DNA of 48,301 nucleotides from Candidatus Solibacter usitatus (GCA_016213245.1 JACRBC010000010.1:1-48301), one strand, 5' to 3'. Counted from the first letter of the stretch, positions 25,332 through 34,827 are shown. The notes: generated by a model not told the origin, from the letters alone. Numbers and translations: made by a program.

Positions 25332-27575
25332 ATGAGCCGGGTACGATTCGTGTCGATGCTGCCGTTGTCGATCGGGCTGGCGCTGGCGCCGATGGCCTGG
25401 GGACAGTCTGAAGAGAAGTTCGACGGCAAGGCCGTGGCGGCGCGCGAAGTCCTGGTACGGCTGAGACCGAGCGCCTCCAACGCCTTGGCCTCCGTCGTTC
25501 AGGCCAGCGACGCGCGGACGGCGACAGGGACCGGCGGCAACGGCCTGATGCTGATCAAGTCGAACTCGCAGAGTGTACAGGCGCTTCTCAACAACCTGAA
25601 GTCGCATTCCGACGTGGAGATGGTGGAGCCGAATTACATCGTTCACACGACGGCGACGGCGCCCAACGATCCCGCATTCGGCAATCTGTGGGGGCTTCGC
25701 AATACGGGCCAGGTGATCGGCGCGGCTGGGATTGCGGGCGCGGACATCGACGCGGCCCGGGCCTGGGACATCACGACGGGGACGAAGTCGGTGGCGGTGG
25801 GGATCGTGGATACCGGCATATTCTATTCGCACCCCGACCTGGCGGCGAACGTATGGTCGGCGCCGCGGGCATTTTCGGTGACGATTGGCGGCGTAGTGAT
25901 CAATTGCGCGGCGGGTACACGCGGATTCAACGCGATCACGAAGAGCTGCAACCCGAACGACGACAACAACCACGGGACGCATGTGGCGGGCACGATCGGC
26001 GGAGCCGGCAACAACGGCGTTGGCGTGACGGGAGTGAACTGGCAAACGTCGCTGGTGGGGCTGAAGTTTCTGAGCGCGTCGGGCAGCGGAACCACGTCGG
26101 ACGCGATCAACGCCATCGAGTTCGCCGTGCAGTTGAAGCAGAAGGGACTGGCCAACATCCGGGTTCTGAACGCGAGTTGGGGCGGGGGCGGCTTTTCGCA
26201 GGCGTTGCTGGACGAGATCAACCGCGCGGCGGCCAACGACATTCTTTTCGTCGCGGCGGCGGGCAACGCCGGCACCAACAATGACGCGACCGCGTTTTAC
26301 CCGGCCAACTACAATGCCCCCAACGTAGTGGCCGTGGCAGCCACCGACAACCAGGACAACAAGGCGTCGTTTTCCAACTACGGGGCGACGACGGTAGATC
26401 TGGGCGCTCCGGGCCTCTACATCTACTCGACAATCATGAATGGCGGGTACGCGTGGTCCAGCGGGACCTCGATGGCAACTCCGCACGTGGCGGGCGCAGC
26501 GGCGCTGGTGCTGGCCAAGTGCAGCCTTGGCGTGGCGGCGCTGAAGAGCGCGCTGCTGAACACGGTGGAGCCGGTGGCTTCGCTGACGGGCAAGACCGTC
26601 ACGGGCGGCAGGCTGAACGTCTATCAGGCTCTGAACTCGTGCGGCGGCGCGCCACCGGACTTCTCCCTGTCGATGTCTCCGGTGTCCGGCACAGTGGCGC
26701 AGGGGAGCAGCGCGGCCAGCACGGTGACGGTGACACCCTCGAACGGCTTTGCAGGTTTGGTGACGCTGTCGGCGGCCGGCCTGCCGGCCGGGGCGGCGGC
26801 GTCGTTCTCGGCGAATCCGGCCGCGGCCAGCTCGCTGATGACCATCACGGCCGGGGCTGCGACGCCGGCCGGAACCTACACGGTTACGGTTACGGGCGTC
26901 GGCGGCACGCTGACCCACACGGCCACATTCACACTGACCGTCCAGGTGGCGCCGAACTTCACCCTGAGCGCATCGCCGGTTTCAGGCTCGGTGGTGCAGG
27001 GCGGCAGCGCGAGCAGCACGGTGACGGTGACTCGGGTGGGCGGCTTTGCAGGATTGGTGACACTGTCGGCGACCGGCTTGCCGGCTGGCGCGGCGGCGTC
27101 GTTTTCGGTGAATCCGGCCGCGGCCAGCTCGCTGATGACCATCACGACCAGCGCGTCGACCCCGGTGGGGACGTACGCGGTGAGCGTGCGCGGCGCCAGC
27201 GGGACGCTGGTTCGCACTGCGGCGTACACGCTGGTGGTCCAGAGAGCGCCGAGCTTCACGCTAACCGCGTCGCCGACGATCGTCTCCCTTACGGCGGGGC
27301 AATCGGTCTCCTACAAAGTGGTCGCACTCGCGGTGAACGGCTTCACGTCCCCGGTGACGCTGGGGGTCACGGGACTTCCGGCGGGGGCGACGGCCAAGTT
27401 CTCCGCGCAGCCGCTGCCGCTGGGCAACGCCGGCGGGGCCATGACCATCAAGACCCTGACGACAACGCCCACGGGGACCTTCACCCTGACCGTAACGGGC
27501 ACGGGAGCGGGAGTGACCAAGACGGCAACCGTGCGCCTGGCGGTGGCGGGTTCCGGCTCGATGTCGTTCTTCTAG
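25332..27575 (+). CDS. Secreted subtilisin-like (S8) protease with three Ig-like repeats
   Basis: A 747-residue exported protease. Signal peptide residues 1-24; inhibitor-like propeptide about 35-105 (with VEMVEPNY); catalytic domain about 118-435 with Asp160 (GIVDTG), His214 (NHGTHVAG), oxyanion Asn312 (AAGNAG) and Ser380 (GTSMATPH). Three beta-sandwich repeats of about 100 residues follow, the first two nearly identical at DNA level. There is no evident sorting tail; the protein ends SGSMSFF. GAGGAGGAAG precedes the ATG. It probably degrades extracellular protein. Confidence 0.95.
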   Translation: MSRVRFVSMLPLSIGLALAPMAWGQSEEKFDGKAVAAREVLVRLRPSASNALASVVQASDARTATGTGGNGLMLIKSNSQSVQALLNNLKSHSDVEMVEPNYIVHTTATAPNDPAFGNLWGLRNTGQVIGAAGIAGADIDAARAWDITTGTKSVAVGIVDTGIFYSHPDLAANVWSAPRAFSVTIGGVVINCAAGTRGFNAITKSCNPNDDNNHGTHVAGTIGGAGNNGVGVTGVNWQTSLVGLKFLSASGSGTTSDAINAIEFAVQLKQKGLANIRVLNASWGGGGFSQALLDEINRAAANDILFVAAAGNAGTNNDATAFYPANYNAPNVVAVAATDNQDNKASFSNYGATTVDLGAPGLYIYSTIMNGGYAWSSGTSMATPHVAGAAALVLAKCSLGVAALKSALLNTVEPVASLTGKTVTGGRLNVYQALNSCGGAPPDFSLSMSPVSGTVAQGSSAASTVTVTPSNGFAGLVTLSAAGLPAGAAASFSANPAAASSLMTITAGAATPAGTYTVTVTGVGGTLTHTATFTLTVQVAPNFTLSASPVSGSVVQGGSASSTVTVTRVGGFAGLVTLSATGLPAGAAASFSVNPAAASSLMTITTSASTPVGTYAVSVRGASGTLVRTAAYTLVVQRAPSFTLTASPTIVSLTAGQSVSYKVVALAVNGFTSPVTLGVTGLPAGATAKFSAQPLPLGNAGGAMTIKTLTTTPTGTFTLTVTGTGAGVTKTATVRLAVAGSGSMSFF
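26652..27572 (+). repeat. Tandem Ig-like repeats within the protease gene
   Basis: Units 26652-26951 (300 bp), 26952-27248 (297 bp) and 27249-27572 encode FSLSMSPVSG..., FTLSASPVSG... and FTLTASPTIV.... Units 1 and 2 share long identical DNA runs such as GGCCGCGGCCAGCTCGCTGA; unit 3 is diverged. This indicates a recent internal duplication or gene conversion. Confidence 0.9.
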
Positions 27576-27611
27576 CGCAGGGGCGAGGGGCCGGCTGTCC
27601 AGCGCCGCGCC

Positions 27612-28931
27612 TCAGCCCTTGATGTCGTCTTTCGCGGCGTCCCATTGGACCAGCCTGGACTGGCGGACGGAGTGGTTCACCATGTGCGCGCAGGCGGCGG
27701 CGTGATGGCCGGCGGCGGCGTCTTCCCAATAGGGCTTGCGGCTGCGGATGGAGTTCAGGAAGTGCCAGAAGTGGATGATGGTGGGGTCCTGTCCCTGTTC
27801 GCGCCAGGAGGAGCCGCTGTCGACCAGGTGGGCCTTGGCAAGGGAGGGGATCTCTTCCTTTTGCACCTTGGGATCGGCGTAATAACCGGCCTGGAGGGCC
27901 TTGGGCCAGGATTCGACGATCCAGCGGTTGTCCTCCTGCACGGCCTCGGGCCAGTATTTCAGCTCGCCCCAACCGACGGAGAGAGTGCCTTCGGTGCCGA
28001 GAAAAGTGAAGCTGGCCTCCGAGGAGGACTGGTTGTTGAAGGTGGAGGAGAGGTTGGCGGTGAAGCCTTCCGGGTACTCGAGGATGGCGTTGAGGGTGTC
28101 CGGAACGTCGCGGGACTCCTTCCAGCGGTAGAGCTCGCCCATGGCCATGACCTTGGAGGGGACGACGGCGTCCATGAGGTAGTGGATGGTGGTGCAGAGG
28201 TGGACGAAGAGGTCGGTGGCGATGCCGCCGGAGTAGTCGCGGTAGCAGCGCCAGCGGAAGAAGCGGGCCAGGTCGAAGGGGTTCTTCGGAGCGGCGCCGA
28301 GGAACATGTCCCAGTTGACGGTGGCGGGGGAGGCATCGGGCGGGATGGGGTAGATCCAGGCGCCGGAGGCCGTGTTGCGGTTGTAGGCGGCGCGCACCAT
28401 GGTGACCTTGCCGAGGCGGCCTTCCTTGATCATCTGTTTGGCGCGGTTCTGGGTGATGGAGGACATGCCCTGCGAGCCGACCTGCACGATACGGCCGGTC
28501 TGTTTGGCGGCGGCAATGATCTCCAGGCCCTCGGCGGAGCGATAGGTGAGGGGCTTTTCGCAGTAGACGTCTTTCTTGGCCTTGAGCGCGTCGAGCACCA
28601 TGACCTTGTGCCAGTGGTCGGGGGTGGCGACGACGACGGCGTCGATGGAAGAGTCGGCGACGGCTTCGCGGTAGTCGCGGAGGACGCGGGCGGAGGCGCC
28701 GCGGGTATCCTTGATGCGGTCGAGCGCACGGGCGACGCGCCCCTGGTAGGCGTCGCAGACGGCGGCGATCTCGAACTGCGGGTGGGTCATCATGGCGGCC
28801 ATCAGTTCGTGGGCGCGCGCGCCGCAGCCGATGAAGGCGACGCGGATGCGGTCGTTGGGGGAGACCTGGGCGCTCATGCTGGCGGTGAGGGCAGCGTTCA
28901 ATTCGAGGAAGCCGCGGCGGCTGAAATCCAT
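27612..28931 (-). CDS. Exported Gfo/Idh/MocA-family oxidoreductase (Tat leader)
   Basis: A 439-residue dehydrogenase with a twin-arginine-like leader (MDFSRRGFLELNAALTAS). The Rossmann motif is VAFIGCGARAHELMA, followed by DHWHKVMVLDAL and the family motif EKPLTYRSAEG. Tat leaders are frequent on Gfo/Idh/MocA proteins of acidobacteria and planctomycetes, where they act on sugars in the periplasm with a pre-bound nicotinamide cofactor. The substrate is unknown. It is divergent from the AlkD-like gene, with 54 bp between starts. Confidence 0.92.
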   Translation of the reverse strand: MDFSRRGFLELNAALTASMSAQVSPNDRIRVAFIGCGARAHELMAAMMTHPQFEIAAVCDAYQGRVARALDRIKDTRGASARVLRDYREAVADSSIDAVVVATPDHWHKVMVLDALKAKKDVYCEKPLTYRSAEGLEIIAAAKQTGRIVQVGSQGMSSITQNRAKQMIKEGRLGKVTMVRAAYNRNTASGAWIYPIPPDASPATVNWDMFLGAAPKNPFDLARFFRWRCYRDYSGGIATDLFVHLCTTIHYLMDAVVPSKVMAMGELYRWKESRDVPDTLNAILEYPEGFTANLSSTFNNQSSSEASFTFLGTEGTLSVGWGELKYWPEAVQEDNRWIVESWPKALQAGYYADPKVQKEEIPSLAKAHLVDSGSSWREQGQDPTIIHFWHFLNSIRSRKPYWEDAAAGHHAAACAHMVNHSVRQSRLVQWDAAKDDIKG

Positions 28932-28985
28932 GGGTGTGCAAACTCCTTCAACTGAGGGTATTCTATCGCGAGAGGGTAGTCAGAC

Positions 28986-29729
28986 ATGGTGGTCCTCAAT
29001 CCGGCAGCGCTGGCGGTGGAGATCCGCGAGTATTGCGGGGCTCACGCCGACGCGGCCGGAGCGGCGAAGTACGCGCGGTATTTCAAGGAGGGCTACGACG
29101 CCTGGGGACTCGCGGACGGCAAGCACGAGTTCTGGAACGCAAAGCGGGAGGAGTGGCTGAAGCGGTACGCGAAACTGGGGCTGAAGGGGTTTCTGCGCGC
29201 CGGGGAGTTGTTGTTCCGGAGCGGGAAGCATGAAGAGGGCGGGATGGCGATCCGGTTGGTGAAGAGCTTCGGGGCGGAGGTCGACGCCGCGGCGCTGCCG
29301 GGGCTGGAGAGGTGGTTCGCGGCGGGAATCGGCAACTGGGCGCACGTCGACGCACTGTGCGCGGAGGTGCTTGGGCCGGCGCTGGGAGCGGGGCGGGTGC
29401 GGCTGAAGGAGCTGGCGGGATGGAGGGAATCAAAGTTCCGCTTCCAGCGCCGGGCGGCGCCAGTGGCGATGCTGAACCTGCTCAAGGGCAAGTTCAAGGC
29501 GAGGGAGCTGTTGCAGTTCGTGAGACCGCTGATGATGGATGAAGAGAGGGTGGTACAGCAGGGGATGGGGTGGTTCCTGCGGGAGTTGTGGAAGAAGGAC
29601 AGAGCGCCGGTGGAGGCATTCCTGCTGGAGTGGAAGGACCGGGCGCCACGGCTGATCTTCCAATATGCGACCGAGAAGATGGACGCGGAGGAGAAGGCGC
29701 GGTTCAGGAGAACGGGGAAGAGGGGCTGA
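28986..29729 (+). CDS. AlkD-like DNA alkylation repair HEAT-repeat protein
   Basis: A 247-residue all-helical protein of the AlkC/AlkD superfamily. GMAIRLVKSFGAEVD, then GNWAHVDALCAEVLGP with the Trp and Asp expected in the active-site groove, then KFRFQRRAAPVAMLNLLKG and a last VVQQGMGWFLRELWKKD repeat with the conserved W/G-W pattern. These glycosylases remove bulky or cationic alkylated bases without flipping them. Length matches the family. It converges with the VWA gene, with 2 bp between stops. Confidence 0.85.
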   Translation: MVVLNPAALAVEIREYCGAHADAAGAAKYARYFKEGYDAWGLADGKHEFWNAKREEWLKRYAKLGLKGFLRAGELLFRSGKHEEGGMAIRLVKSFGAEVDAAALPGLERWFAAGIGNWAHVDALCAEVLGPALGAGRVRLKELAGWRESKFRFQRRAAPVAMLNLLKGKFKARELLQFVRPLMMDEERVVQQGMGWFLRELWKKDRAPVEAFLLEWKDRAPRLIFQYATEKMDAEEKARFRRTGKRG

Positions 29730-29731
29730 GG

Positions 29732-31069
29732 CTACTTTTTTTCGGGAGTGGGCTTGGATTCGGGCGTGGCAGGCGCGGCGGGGGCGGGTGTGGTTCCGTC
29801 GATGCGGCGCCAGCCTGGGGAGGAGGGGGCAGCCGCCGGAGGGGGCGTGGTTGAGGGGGAGCCGGAAGCGGGGCTGCCGGGAATGAGAGTGGGACCGCGG
29901 GTGTTGTAGGTTTCGCCGGCAGGACGGCGGGCAAGGCGCGGTGCGGGCGCGGAGGCGGGTTTGGCTTCGGTGGCGGGCGCCTGGGAGAGGACTTTGGTCT
30001 CGGGTTCCTGGCTGGGGGTGAAATCGGAGGGAATCCGGTAGGTGGGGCGGCAGCGGATTTCGGCCTCGGGGTAGCGGCGGCGGGTGGAGGCGGCGAGTTC
30101 GACGCGCACGCTGCGTTCGGCCCCGGGAGTGGCGCCCGGGGGCATGGAAAAGTAAAGCGAATAGCGCTGTCGAAGGCCCTGGAGGGTGGCTTCCAGCGCG
30201 GAGGCGTCGTCTACGGCCAAGCTGTCTCCGCCGGAGTCGCGGGCGATGGTGGGAGAGCCGGCTGGCTGCGTGCGCGAGTTCCCGCCGGGGTAGCCGCCGC
30301 CGGGGTAACCGCCGCCGGGCGGATTGCGGCGGCCGAAGATGATATCGGGGACGACGACGCCGGGATAGCGTCCGCGGCGGGGGGAACCGCCGCCGGGGAT
30401 GCCGCTGCGATAGCCCATGGCATCGGGAGCGATCAGAGCGCTGAGGACGGCATCGGCGGCGGAGAGGGCGGCGAGCACGCGGGGCTCGTCGCGGTCGCGC
30501 TCGGTCTGGTCGTCGGTGACGATGATGATGGCGCGGCGGGCGTCCTTGCGGGCGTTCCTCTGCACGTAGCGGGCGGCGTCCAACAAGCCGCGGGTGATGT
30601 CGGTGCCGCCATTGAACGACTCCTGGCGGATGACGTTCTGAAAGTCGCCGTGGACCTGGTCCCGAGGGCGGAAGGGGGTGCGCAGCCGGGCGGCGCGGTC
30701 GAAGACCATGATGGCGACGCGGTCGCCCTCGCCCAGGACGTTCAGCGCGTCGCGAGCGGCTTCCACGATGCGGCGCACATGGGGTTGCATGCTGGCGGAG
30801 ACGTCGAACAGAAAGAGAACGTCCAGCGGCATTTCCTCGGTAGCGAAGCCGCGGATGGGCCGCTGGCGGCCTTCTTCGTACAGGACGAAGTCGGTGACGG
30901 CGAGCGAGGTGACGGGGCGATTGTCGCGGCCGAGAACCTGGGCATCGACGCGGACCTGTGAGACGTCGCTCCTGAAGACGATGTCGCCGCCGGGCTGGGG
31001 CTGGGGAGGCTGCCCGGAAGAGGAAGCGGCGAGGCAAAGCGCAACGACGATGGGCCAGTGAAAACGCAT
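29732..31069 (-). CDS. Secreted VWA-domain protein of acidobacterial type
   Basis: A 445-residue exported protein with a signal peptide (MRFHWPIVVALCLAASSSG). An N-terminal strand-rich part with VDAQVLGRDNRPVTSL precedes the VWA domain (about 80-290), whose metal site is DVSASMQ with later Thr in GGTDIT and Asp in VTDDQT. A glycine-rich loop (PGGGYPGGGYPGG) interrupts the domain, and a Pro/Ala-rich tail of about 100 residues ends it. This layout matches the VWFA-related family (TIGR03436) abundant in acidobacteria, one reason for my taxonomic guess. The function is unknown. Confidence 0.9.
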   Translation of the reverse strand: MRFHWPIVVALCLAASSSGQPPQPQPGGDIVFRSDVSQVRVDAQVLGRDNRPVTSLAVTDFVLYEEGRQRPIRGFATEEMPLDVLFLFDVSASMQPHVRRIVEAARDALNVLGEGDRVAIMVFDRAARLRTPFRPRDQVHGDFQNVIRQESFNGGTDITRGLLDAARYVQRNARKDARRAIIIVTDDQTERDRDEPRVLAALSAADAVLSALIAPDAMGYRSGIPGGGSPRRGRYPGVVVPDIIFGRRNPPGGGYPGGGYPGGNSRTQPAGSPTIARDSGGDSLAVDDASALEATLQGLRQRYSLYFSMPPGATPGAERSVRVELAASTRRRYPEAEIRCRPTYRIPSDFTPSQEPETKVLSQAPATEAKPASAPAPRLARRPAGETYNTRGPTLIPGSPASGSPSTTPPPAAAPSSPGWRRIDGTTPAPAAPATPESKPTPEKK

Positions 31070-31122
31070 AGGGAGGTGGACACTGGTTAAACGCCTGAAA
31101 CGGGCGCGCGGTTACGGTGAGT

Positions 31123-32514
31123 TCAGAGGGGCGGCGTACGGGCTGTGAGGCCGGTGCGGTCCTCCAGAGCGGCGCCGATGCGCAGCAGGAGTCCCTCGTC
31201 GAAGGGCCGGCCGACGAGCTGGCAGCCCATGGGCAGCCCTCCCTGGGAGAAGCCGGCAGGCAGGGCGAGCACGGGAAGCCCGAGGGCGTTGAAGCCGCGG
31301 ACCAGCCGGGTGGATGCCAGGCGGGTGTCCTCCACCTGGCCGCCGACGGCGACTTCGGCCTGGCCGATGTGGGGCGCGACGATGGGGGTGGCCGGGACGA
31401 GCAGGCAATCGACCTTGGCGAGGATGTCGAGGTAGACGCCCTGGATGCGGCGGCGCAGGCGCTGGGCCTGGATGTAATCGGTGGCCGGAATAAGGCGGCC
31501 CATGTCGATGAGGGTGGCGACGTCGCCGCCATACTCCTTGCGGCGGCGGCGGATGTAAGGCTCGTGGACGCTGGCGGCCTCGGCAAGCAGGGTGACCTGG
31601 GCGATGACGTTGAGCTGGTGGCCTCCGGGCAGACGGACATCCACCAATTCGGCGCCGAGATCCTGCGCCGTGTAGGCGAGGAAGTGGACGGCGTGGTCCA
31701 CCTGGGGATCGAGTTTCTCGAAGAAGAAGTTCTCGGGGAGGCCGATTTTCAGGCCCTGGAGAGAGATCCCGGCGGCGGGCGGCATGTAGTCCGGGACCGG
31801 CCGGTTCACCGAGCAGGCGTCGCGTGGATCGTAGCCGGCCAGAACCTGCAGAACAGCGGCGGCGTCGCGCACGGTGCGAGTGAGCGGGCCGACGTGGTCG
31901 AGTGAGAAGCCCAGCGGCAGGGCGCCGAACTTGGAGACGCGCCCGAAGGTCGGCTTGAGCCCGGTGAGGCCGCAGTAGGAGGCGGGCACGCGGATGGAAC
32001 CGCCGGTGTCGGAGCCGGTGGCGGCGAGCGCCATGCCGGTGGCGACGGCCACGGCGGAACCGCCGGACGAGCCGCCGGGGATGCGCTGCGGGTCCCAGGG
32101 ATTGCGCACGGCGCCGTAGTGCGGGTTGGTGGAGGTGATGCCGTAGGCGTGCTCGTGCAGGTTGGTCTTGCCCAGCATGACGGCGCCGGCCTGGCGCAGA
32201 CGCCAGACGCAGGCGGCGTCGAAGTTGGGGACGTAGGAGGAGAAGATCCGGGAGCCGGATGTGGTCAGGACGTCCTTGGTGCAGAAGAGGTCCTTGTGGG
32301 CCACGGGGATGCCGTGCAGGGGGCCGCGGTCCAGGCCGCCAGCCCGCTCGCCGTCGGCCTGGCGGGCTTGCTCCAGGGCCAGTCCGGCGGTCACGGTGAT
32401 GAAGGCGTTGAGCGTGGGGTTGAGCTTTTCGATGCGCTCCAGGCAGGCCAGGGTGAGTTCGACAGAGGAAACGCGCTTCTGCCTGAGCGCCGCGGCGGCT
32501 TCCAGAACGGTCAT
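31123..32514 (-). CDS. Amidase-signature-family hydrolase (GatA/AtzE-like)
   Basis: A 463-residue amidase. The Ser-cisSer-Lys catalytic set is visible: Lys in GIPVAHKDLFC, cis-Ser in GSDTGGSIRVPASYCGL and the glycine/serine stretch IPGGSSGGSAVAVATG. Homology ends normally near the C terminus. The start at 32514 shares ATGA with the stop of the small upstream gene, as in gatC-gatA or atzG-atzE pairs. There is no gatB nearby, so a tRNA-dependent role is unlikely; it probably cleaves a small amide. Confidence 0.9.
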   Translation of the reverse strand: MTVLEAAAALRQKRVSSVELTLACLERIEKLNPTLNAFITVTAGLALEQARQADGERAGGLDRGPLHGIPVAHKDLFCTKDVLTTSGSRIFSSYVPNFDAACVWRLRQAGAVMLGKTNLHEHAYGITSTNPHYGAVRNPWDPQRIPGGSSGGSAVAVATGMALAATGSDTGGSIRVPASYCGLTGLKPTFGRVSKFGALPLGFSLDHVGPLTRTVRDAAAVLQVLAGYDPRDACSVNRPVPDYMPPAAGISLQGLKIGLPENFFFEKLDPQVDHAVHFLAYTAQDLGAELVDVRLPGGHQLNVIAQVTLLAEAASVHEPYIRRRRKEYGGDVATLIDMGRLIPATDYIQAQRLRRRIQGVYLDILAKVDCLLVPATPIVAPHIGQAEVAVGGQVEDTRLASTRLVRGFNALGLPVLALPAGFSQGGLPMGCQLVGRPFDEGLLLRIGAALEDRTGLTARTPPL

Positions 32515-32702
32515 TCGACGGGCTTCTCCGTGGGCGGGGTGGCGGTGAAGACCTGGGCGGGCTCCTCGCTCCAGTCGATCATGCCGCGCAGGCCGAGCAT
32601 GGTCCTGGCGATCGCTTCGAGCCGCTGGATGGAGGTCTCGGAGAGCTGGATCTTCTGGGCTTCGGCGATGGTTTTCCAGGCTGGTCCGAGGCTGGAGGAC
32701 AT
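32511..32702 (-). CDS. Small protein preceding amidase, GatC/AtzG-like by position
   Basis: A 63-residue protein: a helical stretch IAEAQKIQLSETSIQRLEAI, then MIDWSEEPAQVF. GatC and AtzG are small helical subunits that wrap around their amidase partners, and this one overlaps the amidase gene by 4 bp. The sequence match is too weak to be certain. Its ATG lies only 14 bp from the divergent acyl-CoA dehydrogenase ATG. Confidence 0.65.
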   Translation of the reverse strand: MSSSLGPAWKTIAEAQKIQLSETSIQRLEAIARTMLGLRGMIDWSEEPAQVFTATPPTEKPVE

Positions 32703-32716
32703 GCTCTAATGATGGC

Positions 32717-33892
32717 ATGTCGACACAGGCAATGACGAGCGCGGACGGCGCGCGTCCGCTGACGGATTTCAACGAAGACGAGTCGATGTTCCGCGACGCG
32801 GTGCGCGACTTCGCGCGCAACGAGATCGCCCCCAAGGCGCGGGCGATGGACGAGGCGGGGCTCTTCGACAAGGCATTGTTGAAGCAGATCTTCGAGATGG
32901 GCCTGATGGGCATCGAGATCCCCGAGGAGTATGGCGGGCAGGGCGGCACCTTCTTCCAGGCGTTGATCGCCATCGAGGAGCTGGCGGCGGTGGACCCGAG
33001 CGCGGCGGTGGTGGTGGATGTGCAAAACACGCTGGTGAACAACGCCGTGATCCGCTGGGCGAGCGAAGAGCAGAAACGGCGCTGGCTGCCGCGGCTGGCG
33101 CAGGACACGCTGGCTTCGTATGCCTTGAGCGAAGCCGGCGCGGGCTCGGACGCCTTCGCCCTGGCCACGCGCGCGGCGCGGGAGGGCGAGGAGTGGGTGC
33201 TGAACGGCCGCAAACTGTGGATCACCAACGCCTACGAGGCGGGCCTGTTCCTGGTGTTCGCCAACGCCAACCCGGAAGCGGGCTACAAGGGGATTACCTG
33301 CTTCGTCGTGGAGCGCGGCATGGCCGGATTCGGCATTGGGAAGAAGGAGGATAAGCTGGGCATCCGGGCCTCGTCGACGTGCGAATTGATCCTTGACGGC
33401 GTGCGCGTGCCCGCGGCCAACGTGCTGGGCGAAGTGGGCAAGGGGTACAAGATCGCCATCGAGACGTTGAACGAGGGGCGCATCGGCATCGGCGCGCAGA
33501 TGACGGGCCTGGCGGCCGGGGCGCTGCAGCATGCCGTCGCTTACGCCAGGGAGCGCAAGCAGTTCGGCAAGGCCATCGCCGAGTTCCAGGCCGTTCAGAT
33601 GGAACTGGCGCGCATGGCCACCGGTGTGGAGACGTCGCGGCTGCTGGTCTACAACGCGGCGCGGCTGCGCGAGGCGGGCCGGCCGTTCCTGAAGGAAGCG
33701 GCCATGGCCAAGTACTGGTCGTCGCAGGTGGCCGAGACGGTGGCCTCGCGGGCCGTTGAGGTATTGGGGGGCGTGGGCTTCACGAAGGACTATCCGGTGG
33801 AGAAGTTCTACCGGGACGCGAAGATCGGGCGAATCTACGAGGGCACCAGCAACATGCAGATGCTGACCATCGCCAAACAGATGCTGGCGTAA
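32717..33892 (+). CDS. Acyl-CoA dehydrogenase (short/branched-chain type)
   Basis: A 391-residue FAD enzyme that makes the alpha-beta double bond in acyl-CoA. Motifs: YALSEAGAGSDAFAL (FAD and substrate binding), KLWITNAYEAG, the GIRASSTCEL segment, RKQFGKAIAEFQAVQ and VLGGVGFTKDYPVEKFYRDAKIGRIYEGTS, in which the catalytic Glu of IYEGTS is typical of short-chain, glutaryl or branched-chain members. No electron-transfer flavoprotein gene is nearby. Confidence 0.93.
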   Translation: MSTQAMTSADGARPLTDFNEDESMFRDAVRDFARNEIAPKARAMDEAGLFDKALLKQIFEMGLMGIEIPEEYGGQGGTFFQALIAIEELAAVDPSAAVVVDVQNTLVNNAVIRWASEEQKRRWLPRLAQDTLASYALSEAGAGSDAFALATRAAREGEEWVLNGRKLWITNAYEAGLFLVFANANPEAGYKGITCFVVERGMAGFGIGKKEDKLGIRASSTCELILDGVRVPAANVLGEVGKGYKIAIETLNEGRIGIGAQMTGLAAGALQHAVAYARERKQFGKAIAEFQAVQMELARMATGVETSRLLVYNAARLREAGRPFLKEAAMAKYWSSQVAETVASRAVEVLGGVGFTKDYPVEKFYRDAKIGRIYEGTSNMQMLTIAKQMLA

Positions 33893-33937
33893 CCGGGCGC
33901 GCGCGCAGAGCATCAATACGGAACGAGGGTACGGATC

Positions 33938-34723
33938 ATGCGGGCGTTTGTTTTGCCGATTGTCCTGATGACCGCCGCCGCGGCGCAAACGCCGCCAAGC
34001 GCGCCGTCCGAAGCCGAGATCGCCGCCATCATCGACAAGTTTGCGGCCAAGGAGGCGGAGTTCGCCACGGCGCGGGAGAACTACACCTACCACCAGAAGT
34101 ACCGCTTCGACGAACTCGGCCCCAACGGGCGTTCGGCGGGCAAGCTGGAGATTGAAGCCGACATTGTCTTCACCAAGCAGGGCAAACGCACTGAGCGGGT
34201 GACCTACGCGCCCATGAATACTCTGCAGATGGTCGGGTTCACCGCGGAGGACGAGCAGGACATCCGCAACGTGCAGCCGTTCGTGCTGACCACCAAGGAG
34301 CTGCCGAACTACAACATCCGGTACGTGGGCAGAGAGAACGTCGACGAGATCTCGTGCTTTTCCTTCGCCGTCAAGCCGAAGAAGATGATCGAGGGCCAGC
34401 GCTACTTCGAGGGATTGATCTGGGTGGACGATCGCGACATGCAGATCGTGAAGACCTACGGGCGCGCCGTCGGCATCGGGAAGAGAGTGGCGGCGCAAAG
34501 GTTTCCCAAGTTCGAGACCTACCGCGAGCAGATCGACGGCAAGTACTGGTTCCCCACCTACACGGTGGCGAACGACACGTTGAACTTCGACTCCGGGCCG
34601 GTGCCGGTCAAGATGGTGATCCAGTACAAGGACTACAAGCAGTTCAAGGCGGAATCCACCATCACTTTCGGCGATGAAGTGGACAAGCCGGCCGACAAGA
34701 AGGAGCCGGCGAAGAAACAGTGA
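33938..34723 (+). CDS. Secreted protein with LolA/outer-membrane-lipoprotein-sorting-like fold
   Basis: A 261-residue exported protein (signal peptide MRAFVLPIVLMTAAAAQ). After a helical segment (SEAEIAAIIDKFAAKEAEF) it alternates strands: YTYHQKYRFDEL, GKLEIEADIVFTKQGKRTER, RYVGRENVDEISCFSFAVKP, GLIWVDDRDMQIVKTYGRAV and KYWFPTYTVAND. This meander and the I-W-V-D-x-x-D-M-Q-I step resemble LolA/LolB-like proteins. Related secreted proteins are common in acidobacteria but uncharacterised. The Lys-rich end (ADKKEPAKKQ) is low complexity. Confidence 0.75.
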   Translation: MRAFVLPIVLMTAAAAQTPPSAPSEAEIAAIIDKFAAKEAEFATARENYTYHQKYRFDELGPNGRSAGKLEIEADIVFTKQGKRTERVTYAPMNTLQMVGFTAEDEQDIRNVQPFVLTTKELPNYNIRYVGRENVDEISCFSFAVKPKKMIEGQRYFEGLIWVDDRDMQIVKTYGRAVGIGKRVAAQRFPKFETYREQIDGKYWFPTYTVANDTLNFDSGPVPVKMVIQYKDYKQFKAESTITFGDEVDKPADKKEPAKKQ

Positions 34724-34827
34724 CTCCTGTTCGACCCCGGTTTCGCGCCGTTCAACCGGCCTGAGACCCGGCTGGACGCTGAACCGTCTCCTTCCGCGGA
34801 TTCATCTGCTTAAATGAGACTAAACTC

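Noticed and set aside
29430..31640. 736-residue minus-strand frame
   Set aside because: Out of frame with the VWA gene (29732-31069) and the amidase; Arg/Pro/Ser-rich shadow sequence.
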